Made by a program: the position numbers and the translations under genes. Under the pieces are notes generated by a model. That model was not told the origin of the DNA and searched no databases. It worked only from the letters and a program-made list of their open reading frames with translations. This document shows positions 1 through 10,800 of a DNA stretch of 64,000 bases, one piece after another (the first letter of the stretch is position 1; every line of letters begins with the position of its first letter). The stretch spans positions 285,597 through 349,596 of the forward strand of contig BDGG01000020.1 in assembly GCA_001949185.1 (NCBI GenBank), given 5' to 3'. This DNA comes from Ramazzottius varieornatus (Eukaryota; Tardigrada; Eutardigrada; Parachela; Ramazzottiidae).

Positions 1-1099
1 TTGATGCAGGATATAGGACGTTTCCATCATACTAATTGATCCCAGCTTTTCCATCCTGCCCTTTCCACCCTTTTCTTCCAGGATGCGAATTTCCATCTCT
101 TGCATATCGGAGCCATTTAGGGTGGTTGTTTTTCCACTATTTCCGGTCCTAGCCCAACCGTGGTCCCGGCCTCCCGGGCAAACCAGTTTTGACCGGACAG
201 CATGCCAACAGAATTCTGAACCGGCGTAGCAAGCTCGACTGTGTTTGCCACCTCAAGACGAGGAAGGAAGTCATCAGTCAGGGGACAAACGGGTCCACAA
301 TTTGTGCTTTCCGTTGCATGTAGAGCATACCAGCAAAGACGTGAGCGAATATTTCCGCGACATTTTGGCAGCGATGATATCCAGTTTTTCTTGCAATTTG
401 CCGCCATGCTTAGAGTTAAGATGATCTCATTTCCAAACGTGAATCAGCTTGACTGTTGGGCGTCAGCTTTTAAGACGATTACTACATCAGTATTCCATAT
501 CAACCACAAATAAAATAGTAAGACCTTGCTCTTCGTATTGTTTACGAGAAACAATCGACCCCAAAGCAAAAGAGTGAAAACAATAACTTAGGGTACCGAT
601 GCAAACAATGATCGTAATTTATATATACTGCTATCCATTTATTTTCGCTTTACGCTCTGATATTCGCCGAATTTCGATCCGAATTGGTTGAAACTTTGCC
701 CAAAATTCATAAATGTTGTGTAAGTGTTGCTAACGTGGTCAGTTTTTTATCTTGCAGTTCAGATTCTGATTTTTTTTCCAAGTTTGTATGTCGCCTGTAT
801 GTTTTCATAATGCGACTCATTGCCTAGCAAACTAGCAAATAATTTGCACAGTTTCATTATGCTGACCTCTATGGTAGTTACGTCTGGGTTTTGAGTTAAC
901 TTTTTCGACCTTCATAAGGCAGCAAAATGAACAAACAAATCAACCCACTTCTATGTCTAGTGACAGCGTCCGCAGAAAGGCAAAACTTACATCTGCTCGT
1001 GTTGTAGCTTATCCTGCGAATGCCAAGCGAAAACGGGAAGAAAACTCTGCGCCGCCTGCTACTGTCCGCAAGGCGAAGAAGCTCAAAAGGGCGGCACCG

Positions 1100-3100
1100 T
1101 TAAAAACAAAAATTTGTCCAAGATGCGACGTTATTTTGCACGGACGCTGACTCTTTGTGCGGTGGGCGAACTCTGAGAAAGCAGGAGCCATTGATCCAAC
1201 TTCCTGATGTACCTGCTGCATGGATTGCAGTATTCGCGATCACTGCTTTTGCGACCCATTGTCGACAGCACAATAACCACTCTGCATTTAGTGGTATTGC
1301 TTCAACACATGGAATAAATCGAGTTCCTGGCTGGTCCATCCAATCTGATTCTACATGGCAAGGCGTACCACCGTATCCTACCGGGCCAATGCGAACCGGG
1401 ACCCTTAAGGTTCTTCCTGTGTGATTGATTGAGTGATAGTAATGTTGAGGTTCATCTGGAAGGTCAGTGGGTTGAAACCATACCCGAAGAGCTGTCTCGC
1501 GTCAGCTCTTTTTGGAATAAGATGAAATCCTTATCGGAAGAGACTCCGAGGTATGCGAGACTAGAGCTGACGGTAACAAACCTCGTGAGATTGCTACGGT
1601 GATTGTAGTTGATTCCAACAAACCCATCAAGGCGAAGACCATAGTCTATTGGCGTCGGACTAACAAGGAACACGTTTTCATCAGTTCCAAATCTGCACGG
1701 AAGTTTCCAGTTCAGTATGTACTGATAGCGGCACTGATGGGATGCCTGGATGGAGCGAAGAAATCAAGAATACGATTAGCCAATTAGCGTATTACAGACA
1801 ACTGTTGACGCGGCACAAACCGATGCATATGCTCGGGCCACTGCTTAACGAGTTCCTCGTGGACATTTTCAGTGCAGTAGAAACCGACCGTCTGATTTCA
1901 AGCGCAAACAGCAGAAGAGGTTTGTGAGAAAGGGTGATCTATCGCAGCCGAGGAGCGATGAAACGATCAACGCGGACGATGAAATTAAGATTGGGCGAGT
2001 TTACCTCCCTCCTGAGTTTCTTGGATCTCCACGCCATCAACAAAAGTTAGTTACTGATGCATTAGCTATCGTGAGGCGTTGGGAATCCCACCTTTTTTAT
2101 AACAATGTCCTGTAATCCCAAATGGCCGGAGATCACTGCGGAACTGCGCCCTGGACAGACAGCTGCAGATCTCCCCGACATCACGGTTCGTGTTTTCCAT
2201 GGAAAACTTGCTTAGCTTTTTGAGCTGATTCCAAAGGCACTCAAGTGTGGAAAAGTTATCTATCGAATACACGTAATTGAATTTCAGAAACGTGGTCTCC
2301 CGCATGTTCACATTGCTATCAAAGCGCAGAATGAGCCTAAAACGGCAGAAGAAATCGACGCTGTCATTAGCGCCTGCCTACCTCGTGATAACCCGCAGCT
2401 GAAAGGAATTATAGAATCACTGTACATCCATTCCTGCCGACCAGAACGGTGTCACAAAAAGCAGAAGATCACGAGTAATTACAAAGAACCGCGTTGCGAG
2501 CAGGGATAGCCTTTTGTCCTAACCAACAAAACTTACATCGATGAAGCTGGCTACGTTCGGTACAAACGTCAAACGCAAGAGGACCGATCAGTAGTGTCGT
2601 TCAACCCGGAATTGACTTATGCTTTGGACAGCCATATCAATGTGGATATATCCCATACTGTCCTACTTATAATGTACCTTTATAAATATTTCTACAAAGG
2701 ATTTGACCAAGCCAAGTGGAAACTGGACGTTGTTGATGAAATATCAGAGTATCAGGATTCCAGGTACTTATCGGCACGCGAAGCTGCGTGGAGGTTTTTC
2801 GGATTTGAGACCACGAGAAGAATCCCTTCAGTTGACGATTACCCAGTGCATGTTAACAAGGGGAACTACGTCGTGTATAACAAAGGGAATGAGGATGCGG
2901 CATTTAGCTCTATTTCCCCACTTGAACGTTACTTTCTCCGCCCAGACGACCCAAGTTTTCGACCCAAGTATTCAGAGATGAAGCTCAAGATGGGAAGAAG
3001 TATTACGTGTACGAAAGACAGTCTCAACATGTTGCAAGGATGGACATCAAGCAGCCTAGTGCCGGTGAAGTTTATCTTCTTCGCATGCTATTAGACCACC
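1100..3100 (+). pseudogene. Helitron Rep/HUH nuclease region, broken
   Basis: This is the Rep half of a Helitron protein, which in live elements nicks and joins single-stranded DNA. Pieces lie in shifting frames. A CPRC zinc-finger-like start is near 1117, and a Helitron-like N-terminal stretch spans about 1155-1400. An 'NPKWPEIT' block is near 2115. The HUH pair (His-Val-His) is at 2303-2311 inside EFQKRGLPHVHIAI. A Cys-rich RPERC block is near 2440, followed by SFNPELTY / HINVDIS / YLYKYFYKG and an EISEYQDSRYLSAREA block (about 2600-2800). In-frame stops and at least five frame changes show decay. The catalytic Tyr motif was not confidently found. Confidence 0.78.
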
Positions 3101-3212
3101 GCGCAGCCCGCTCTTATGATGACCTCCGAACAGTTGACAATATATACTATAGTTCTTTCGCTGGAGCAGCCATCGCAATGGGTCTCGTTGTTAGAAACGG
3201 TGAAGCTGACCT

Positions 3213-4460
3213 GTGCATGGAAGAGGCTATCAAAGGTTTACGGTCGCCAGCTCAACTTCGGAGTTTGTTTGTGTTGCTGATCAACGAAGGAGCACATGCA
3301 GTGGACCTGTACAACAAGTTTGTCAGAACGTTGGCTTCAGATTATACAATAAGTCAATCACTGGCGGAACAAGAAGCAGAAAACAGGTTCTGATAGCCAT
3401 TTCGAAAAAACTAGAGTGCCTTGGTAAATCAAATACCGATTTTGGCTTACCTGAACCTCTGAACAAAAGTACCGAACTGAACAGGATAAAACTGCAGTAC
3501 AACAAAGAGCAATGCATGTGCCAGTACCGCGACAAGTTGTCCTCACTGAACAACGAACAGATGGAACTTGTACAGGCAGTTCAATGCAAACTGGATCAAA
3601 ATCAAGGTGGCCTATTAGTTCTGAACGGAGCGGCAGGTCGAGGAAAAACGTACGTGTGTAACTTATTGCTGAACTACGTAAGAGGACAAGGGCAGATAGC
3701 ATTAGCCTGCGCAAGTTCCGCAATTGCGGCAATGAATTATCCGGGTGGTCGGACAGCCCATAATATTTTCAGAATTTCTGTCAGAGACGATTACCACGAT
3801 CTAAGTGACATACAGTGTGACGTATTACCAACTGGCGAACGGGCGGAAGTTTTACGAGAATGTCGATTGATTATATGGGACGAGTTTTCTATGATGCACC
3901 GATCGAACTCCGAAGCAGCCTTAAAAATGCTCCAGAATATACGGCGAGATAAAACCTCATCAGCTGGTCTTGTTTTCATATGCTTAGGAGATTTCAGGCA
4001 AATTCCTCCAGTTATAAAAAACGGGACAGCAGAAGAAACGATTAGCGCAAGTATGCTCAGCTCAAAAACCTGGACTCATTTCAAAAGATTCGATCTCACG
4101 ATTCCAGTTCGCCAGTCACAAGATCTACTTTATGCAAAAATGCTAGACAGCATTGAGAACGGAACTCTGCCCGAAAACGAAAACCAAGAATTAACATTGG
4201 ACCTGGTCAACACTACGACAGAGTTAGAGCAGCTAATAGACTTCGTTTATCTCGATTTACGTACGAAAGGACACGCGGATACAACCTCTAGCGCCATTTT
4301 AAGTTTACGCAACCTCGTCGTGGATTATATTAATTCAGTTATGTGCTCACACCTACCTTCGGAACACGTCGAGCTACTCAGTCATGATTCTGTGAACGAA
4401 AGCACTGACACTGATCTTCAAAACCTTGGTTTAAGCGAGGAATATCTCAATACGATATGA
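3213..4460 (+). pseudogene. Helitron PIF1-type helicase, N-terminal part
   Basis: Open frame carrying the first half of the PIF1-like superfamily 1B helicase of the Helitron. A Walker A loop GAAGRGKT sits near 3628-3655 and a Walker B IIWDEFSM near 3868-3895, followed by a GDFRQIPPV motif near 3988. These motifs bind and hydrolyse ATP in PIF1/RecD-type helicases that unwind DNA for rolling-circle transposition. The frame starts inside the preceding region (SLRTVD-type block near 3120) and stops at 4460. The C-terminal motifs continue in another frame after a short CACCTCA-rich repeat, so the helicase is interrupted. Confidence 0.82.
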
Positions 4461-4464
4461 GAGC

Positions 4465-4520
4465 CTAACACACCACCTCATATACCACCTCACTACACCA
4501 CCTCACCACCTCGTATGCAC
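4465..4520. repeat. CACCACCTCA short tandem repeat inside the Helitron
   Basis: A degenerate microsatellite of CACCTCA / ACACCACCTCAT units lies between the two helicase frames. It probably expanded after the element lost function, and it marks the break in the helicase frame. Confidence 0.6.
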
Positions 4521-4537
4521 TGCAACTAAAAGAGGGC

Positions 4538-5219
4538 ATGCACTGCTATCTTTTAAGAAATCTCTCTCCAGATGATGGACTACTCAATAACATGAAAATC
4601 AAGATACAAAAGATTACACGTCAGCTCGTGACTGCTGAAATACTCTCTACGGAAGAAACTGTACTTATTCCACGAATTACGCTTGAACTGAATTTTCCAG
4701 GCAACAGAATCAAGATTAACCGTAAGCAGTTCCCTGTCAGATGCGGATACTGCAAAACATATAACAGATCGCAAGGAGACACATTGCGAAAATGCGGTCT
4801 CGACTTGAGGGAGCCACCGTTCGAACATGGTCAACTTTACGTAGGCGCTAGCAGAACTGAGACCCGTCACACTATTTTAACACTATGTCCACCGAAAAAT
4901 ATCACAGAAGCCGGTCATCCCAGAACGATCAACACTGTATATCCTCAGCTGCTGCTTGACCAGGGTAAGACTACCGGAAGGGCGAACAAGCCTAGACCAC
5001 GCCAATATAAAAAGATCGACCTACACTCTCTTCATTTCAAAAACCAGGCGAAAGTTCTTCCACAACCAGATGCACCATTGGATGTTACATTCAGGGAACA
5101 TAACCTCGAAATTGTGCCCATCACTGGAGATGGTGAATGTCTTTACCGCACCATCTCGTTCTACCTTTTTGAATCAAATCAATCTCACTACAGAAACATC
5201 CGAATTGCAATCGCAGAAT
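4538..5219 (+). pseudogene. Helitron helicase C-terminus plus OTU domain
   Basis: This frame carries the C-terminal helicase block (FPVRCGYCKTYNRSQGDTL near 4727-4785, then HGQLYVGASRT near 4830) and, after a linker, the start of an OTU cysteine-protease domain. The OTU active-site block ITGDGECLYRTISFYL is near 5117-5170, with Asp and Cys in the usual places. Some animal Helitrons and Helentrons carry OTU domains as extra cargo; here a stop at 5219 cuts the domain before the catalytic His. It follows the first helicase frame directly and belongs to the same dead element. Confidence 0.78.
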
Positions 5220-5264
5220 AACTGCAAAATCAGCCACAAAAGTACGAAGCATTTATGGCGGCTA

Positions 5265-5640
5265 GAGCTGTTAAAAACCAGACCAGACCACTTGGAAAGT
5301 GGTTTATATGCTTTGTGTGGTTCGTGGTTCGACATCCAAACCGAACCACCTCAAACCATATGGCATCTCAAACCAAACCACTCAAACCGGTTTCTATCAC
5401 GCGCCAAACCATATAAACCAGTGGTTTATGTGATTCAATATGGTTTGCGGTAAGGGCAGACTTCGTACGAAATCGAAAAGTTGTTCGCAAACCGGTTCAA
5501 ACCGGCGGTTTATGTGGTTTGGTTTAAAATTTAGACCAAACCACTTTTGGTGGTTTGTGGGAGAAACCTCTTTCATTTAGCCGGTTTGGCATGCAAACCC
5601 CCACTTAAACCAAACCAAACCATATGGTTCAAACCATTAA
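5265..5640. repeat. AAACC / GGTTT-rich mirror-repeat tract
   Basis: About 370 bp packed with AAACCA, AAACCG, TGGTTT and CCGGTTT words on both strands, including two AAACCATATGG copies and GGTTTATRTG variants. Because both orientations occur, the tract can form many overlapping hairpins. There is no strict period. It lies between the OTU fragment and the 17-bp hairpin, so it may be the 3' non-coding part of the Helitron or a separate simple-sequence expansion. Confidence 0.65.
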
Positions 5641-5663
5641 CAGCTCTAATGGCGGCCAACATC

Positions 5664-5700
5664 GTTGACACGAAGTTTTCAGCGAAAACTTCGTGTCAAC
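5664..5700. repeat. Perfect 17-bp hairpin with 3-nt loop
   Basis: GTTGACACGAAGTTTTC, loop AGC, then its exact reverse complement. No mismatch in 17 pairs. It lies 0.45 kb after the Helitron OTU stop and could be a terminal hairpin of the element. It is not followed closely by CTRR, so classical Helitron 3' identity is unproved. Confidence 0.75.
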
Positions 5701-5754
5701 TGATGTTACATCCTTCCCGATACATCACCATCGTAGTGTCATCTACCATTACTG

Positions 5755-6435
5755 ATGCTTCCAGTCCTCATCATGGCCTCCAAAATCAAATCTCCGACTT
5801 CTGCAAATGAATCTTCCGCTAATAAGAAGCCAAAGATCCAGGAAGGCATCGATATTCACGCTGCTACATCAGCTTTGTCCCAACCTTCAATTTCCTCATC
5901 CGGGTCTTCGCCAGAAACCACCGTGCAGTTACAAGGAATCGATCCCTTTTGCTTCGGTAGTGATGGCAAGCAGCTTCCGAAGATCAATTCGTGCTTCCAC
6001 GTTGTGGTAAGCCAACGGAAAAAACCATTCAACTTTCATTCTATTATGCTTATAGTCCGAACATCCTTATAGTACGAGCATCACTCTGATTGACCTTACC
6101 ATCCTCAAAACGCCCTAAGACATGCCCTTCAGAAAATACAAACCGAACCAACCGAATTTACCAGAAGCAGTACGCCCAACGACTACTTCCATCAAGGACC
6201 TTAAGAATAACCAACTGATGTACGCACGAAACATTCCCATAACCAACCCTTCGATAAGTTCCCCACTTTACAATCTGTTTTGTTCATACTGGTGATATTG
6301 AGCTCCAAGTTCAGAATGCATCAAACACTCAAGAACCCGCCGGCAAAAATACGTACCGGTACATCCTGACCGACAAAAAGGAATCCATGAACCTTCTCGT
6401 CTGGGGAATTAGTTCGATAACTGGCCGCTTCATTC
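5755..6435 (+). CDS. Unrecognised two-exon gene fragment
   Basis: Two exon-like pieces. The first begins at ATG 5755 (or the in-frame Met at 5773, MASKIKSP) and runs through a Ser/Lys-rich low-complexity stretch to a good donor GTAAGC after 6006, phase 0. The second, from an acceptor near 6315, reads through TYRYILTDKKESMNLLVWG to a donor GTACGC near 6450, also in phase. The pattern (D-K-K-E-S-M-N-L-L-V-W-G) recalls an OB-fold strand pair as in RPA-like proteins, but this is weak. No third exon was found before the tRNA gene, so it may be a gene fragment or transposon cargo. Confidence 0.35.
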
Positions 6436-6593
6436 CTTTGAAATCGGAAAGGTACGCTAAAAGGGCACATTATCGAAACAACAACACGCTAATACGAACT
6501 CCCATTCTGCCGTTCTTTCCGCCTGTCCGGTAGTTTTTCGTCGTGCGTGCACCGAGAAAGAAAAGGAATCTGAACCGCAGACTTTCACAATGG

Positions 6594-6598
6594 AAAAA
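6594..6598 (-). terminator. Pol III T5 terminator of tRNA-Cys
   Basis: Five consecutive T on the minus strand, 4-8 nt after the tRNA 3' end. Confidence 0.85.
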
Positions 6599-6601
6599 GT
6601 G

Positions 6602-6673
6602 AGGAGACAACCGGGTTTGAACCGGTGACCTCTCGATCTGCAGTCGAATGCTCTACCACTGAGCTATGTCTCC
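6602..6673 (-). tRNA. tRNA-Cys (anticodon GCA)
   Basis: A 72-nt cloverleaf on the minus strand. The acceptor stem is GGAGACA/TGTCTCC, the A box contains TAGCTCAGTGG and the B box GGTTCAAAC. The anticodon loop CTGCAGA gives GCA, which reads UGC and UGU as cysteine. The discriminator base is U73, the usual identity element for cysteine. There is no intron. A run of five T on the transcribed strand (6594-6598) follows within 10 nt and is a typical Pol III terminator. Confidence 0.96.
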
Positions 6674-7829
6674 ACCTGGGGAATATTCGACGAATTTACA
6701 GCTGCGCAGTGATCGGGCCGTAATATGCCGTCATAATCGTTATACAATTCTTTACTTATTATTCATATTCCGATTGTACCACGTGTTCCCGTAGACTTTA
6801 CATTGTCACGGGATTTCACTCATTTTAATTGCACAATCGGAACAACACTGGTTGTTCCGATAAGGCTCTTTTAATTTCAATTGCAATTGCGACTAATCGA
6901 AATTCCTCGCGCATCAGCAATTTGAATTGAAGCTACCACATCCTGGCTGGATTATCAATTACGAGTAATTCAAATATGACTTTCGACTACAACTGAAATT
7001 ATTTGAATTATTTCGATAGTGTTTTGTAATTTCAGTTTAAATAAAACCGGCATTTCTGTTCGCTGCCCTGCGCGGGATGGGTACCGGTAAGCGTCTAGAA
7101 TGACTCTCTGGTCTTTCGTGTAGACTACGTCGTTCCCGGTATCCAGAACGGATGGCTGTCGTCAGGACGCACTGTTATGCACTACGAAGGAGCCGCGGTA
7201 CATCGCGTAAGCGTAAACTTGATCCCCAGTTCAGAAACAGAACCCTAGACAGGCCCACCGGGTGTTGGTTGCGCGTAAGAGGACGTGCTGCAGCTCCTTC
7301 GCGAAGCACTACGTACGCATTGTAATCCTGACCGGCGGTGCAACACGCACCAGCACACCGCAGCTCAGTCAATCAAGCACTTGCGGTGCTTTATAAGGTG
7401 AGAAAATGATATATCTACGTGCATATCGCGTGCCTCTCATTGACGGTCACTATTTGGATTACCAGCATCTTGGATGTCAATTGTACATTAAAATATCGTC
7501 GTGTCTCTGGGGTTCCAATTCAATTCCGATTAATATCGAAATGCACAGTCCAGAATTTGTAATTTGAATTGCTGCATCGGAATCCGAAAACCGTCAAATT
7601 TGGCCATTTTCAATTACGTATTACAATAATCGGAAGAACACTGGGAACAACAGTGTGCAGAACATGGCCTTGCTGAGTTGATTGTCAATCAAATCAGCAA
7701 GACCGTGTTCGGCAACTCATGCATGAAACGGACATACCGTAAATGGAAAGAATTAAAGCACGTATTTCTTCTTTAGTCCTCGTGCGTGAATTCTGATCTT
7801 CTAGGTTATTTTGTCTTCGAGCAGACACC
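6674..7829. other. Intergenic stretch upstream of EFTUD2
   Basis: No convincing gene. The stretch is rich in ATTGAATT/AATTCAAT-type words near 6830-7020 and 7510-7640 that look partly inverted with respect to each other, and in two CGAAGGAGC/GCTCCTTCG words near 7185 and 7290. It may hold a worn fold-back element. The EFTUD2 promoter should lie at its right end, but no TATA box was identified. Confidence 0.4.
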
Positions 7830-10800
7830 ATGGATCTCGATCTGTACGATGAATTCGGCAATTACATTGGCCCGGACATCGCTGACGAAGAGGACGAAGA
7901 AGCAGATCGCGAGAATATCCACGAAGATGATATCTCCGACGATGAAGCCGAAAATGGCCTGGACGACAACCGGATGCAAGTTTCGCGCGCTGTTGACATG
8001 GGTGACGACGATGAACCTAGAAACCAGATTGTTCTCCATGAGGACAAGAAATACTACCCCTCTGCACAGGAAATATACGGTCCTGATGTCGAGGTAGGAT
8101 TTCTGACCATTTTGCATCAAATGTATCAATGTGCTTGAGACCGATGGTGCGCAGTCAGTGTGCGCTCGCTGCGCAGTCTTTGCTGTAAGGCTACGCACTG
8201 TAGATGAAGCATGTGCGCATCAACAACTGGCATTCACATGCACACAGCTGTTATGTTTGATCGTCGCCATTGCGTATGCTCATGCGCGAAATTGTTCTTT
8301 CAGACAATTGTCCAAGAAGAAGACACCCAGCCTCTGACTAAGCCGATTATTGAACCTGTGAAGGTTCGGAAGTTCAATCTTCAGGAGAAAGATGTACCGG
8401 AGACGACGTACAGTCACGAGTTCATGCTGGATCTGCTGGAGAATCCCAACCTCATTCGCAACGTCGCCATTTGCGGACACATCCATCACGGCAAAACTAA
8501 CTTGCTGGACTGTCTTATCGAACAGACGCATCCCACCCTTATCAAGAAAGCTGAACGAGACGTAAGAATGATCCCGTGATCTCGGAACAGTTTTAGAGTG
8601 AGAACGGCAAGCAAAGCAAGTTCAGCTGCGCACACCTGCGTACTTAGCTGCTGTCTTGAAAGCAGACAATGATGTATGCAGGCAGTCGTCGGACACGTCT
8701 TCCCGAACTGAGCTATGATGTTTAATCTTCACTTTGATCTGAATTTCTAAGGGAAAATTCATGTCGACATCTTTTGCGATCCTGAGCTCAGTCTTCTCAC
8801 CAGAAATATCTGTGGTGGCTAGAAGAAGGTGAATAATGGAAGTTATGGATGTTATTCCAGATTCGGTATACGGACACGCTGATCACAGAGATTGAACGCG
8901 GAGTGACAATCAAGACGAAACCAGTGACCTTAGTACTGCAAGACAGCCGAGGAAAGTCTTTTGCTGTGAACATCATGGACACTCCTGGCCATGTCAACTT
9001 CTCGGACGAAGTCTGCGCAGCTCTGAGGATATGTGACGGCGTTCTCTTGGTCGTCGATGCCCACGAAGGTGGCAAAGAAGATGAATATAGAAGATTCCAT
9101 TAACAATATTGCGAAATCAAAATACCGAATTGTTTGGAAATTTTTCTGTTTCAGGTGTTCTTCTCAACACGGAAAGGATCATTAAGCTAGCTCTTCAAGA
9201 GCGACTTCCGATCGTCTTGTGCATCAACAAGATCGACCGCTTGATCCTCGAGCTGAAGCTGCCACCGACTGACGCCTACTTCAAGATTCGCCACATCATC
9301 GAAGAAGTGAACAGCCTGATCCAGACGTACTCAGAGGACCCAGAACAGACGCTCCTGTCACCGACGTTGGGGAATGTTTGCTTTGCTTCACCACAGTACA
9401 GCTTGTGCTTCACGTTGAAGTCTTTCGGCATGCTTTACGGCCAGGTGACACTCGAAAAGATACTCGAGCAAAAATTTCGAAACGAGACGTAACTTGAAAT
9501 ATTCAGTCCAAAATCGAAAATCAAATACCACAAGATCAACGAACGGCTACATTCGATTAAAACACATTCCGCAAAAATATCTCGAGTATTGTAAGTTTTT
9601 CCACTGATTTGCTGCTTGGAGTTATCAGGGGTGTCCGCTTTCAGGCGTACGGAGCAGACTTTGATGTGGACGAATTTTCCAGAAGGTTATGGGGTGACAT
9701 TTACTTCAACGCAAAGACGAGGAAATTCCAGAAGAAGGCTCCACAGACTGGCCATTCCCGGAGCTTCATAGAGTTTGTGCTTGAGCCAGTCTACAAAATC
9801 ATGTCACAGGTGGTGGGCGACGTCGATGTGGCGCTGGATGGTTTGATGGACCACCTCAACATCAGCATGACGAAGGAAGAACAGAAAGAAAACATCCGAC
9901 CACTGCTGAGGAACGTTTTTCAGAAATTCACCGGCGAATTTACAGGTAATTGGCGATCGCTTTACCTAGTGGCACACGGTCTCGGCCAATAACCCGGCAA
10001 GCGTGCGCCACTTTGGAAAAACGGGCTGGTTGAGTTCTGTTCGTTAAGTGGCGCACCCTTGCGATGTCATAGGCTGAGAGAATGCGCCAGTTGGAAAACG
10101 ATCTGGTCGTGTACGTGAGCTGATTTTTGGTGTTTTTCTCTCTACAGGTTTGGTGGACATGATCGTAAAGCACATCTCATCACCGCTGGACCATGCCAGA
10201 ATGAAGATCGAGCAGATCTACTCGGGTCCGATGAATTCGCCGCAGGTGAAGGCCATGGTGGAGTGCGATGCGAATGGTCCACTGATGATTCATACCGTCA
10301 AAAACTACTCGACACAGGACGCCACCAGCTTCCACATTCTGGGGCGGGTCTTTAGCGGAACGCTGACAGAAAACCAGTCGGTTAAGATCCTCGGAGAAAA
10401 CTACTCGATCTACGACGAGGAAGACTCGCGAGTACTGACGGCTGGGAAGCTCTTCATCCACGAATCCAGGTAACACAGTTGATCAAGATGAGAGAGAACT
10501 GGGAGTTAGCCAAGTAAAGCCGAAAAGATCGTTCTCGCAGTTGACGCACGCTTCCAGCCAAAAGCAATCAAAACCTGCGTCACTTGGGGAACTTAGCAAG
10601 TTTTCTTTCTTGAATGGCGTTACTGGGTTCAGCGTTACTGGCCGAAAGTGTGCATCACATAAAAAGTAGAGATTGTCGAATCAATTTGCCTGGTTCTTTT
10701 ATATTCAATTTGCCTGGTTCTCTCCCAGATTCTTTTATGTTGGTCGGTTTTGCGCTGATGTTTATCTTCACTTTGAGCTGAGTTCAGTGAACAGTGTCGT

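Larger units (their letters stand above)
953..5700 (+). mobile_element. Decayed Helitron-type rolling-circle transposon
   Basis: Broken reading frames run in the order expected of an animal Helitron: zinc-finger/Helitron-like N-terminal part, HUH-type Rep region, PIF1-family helicase, OTU-type protease domain. Frames switch many times and carry stops, so the copy is dead. No clear 5' TC end or 3' CTRR end was found, so the limits are approximate. The right limit is drawn at a perfect 17-bp hairpin at 5664-5700, which could be the terminal hairpin but could also be unrelated. The order and motifs are seen in the sequence; the family assignment is by recognition. Confidence 0.8.
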
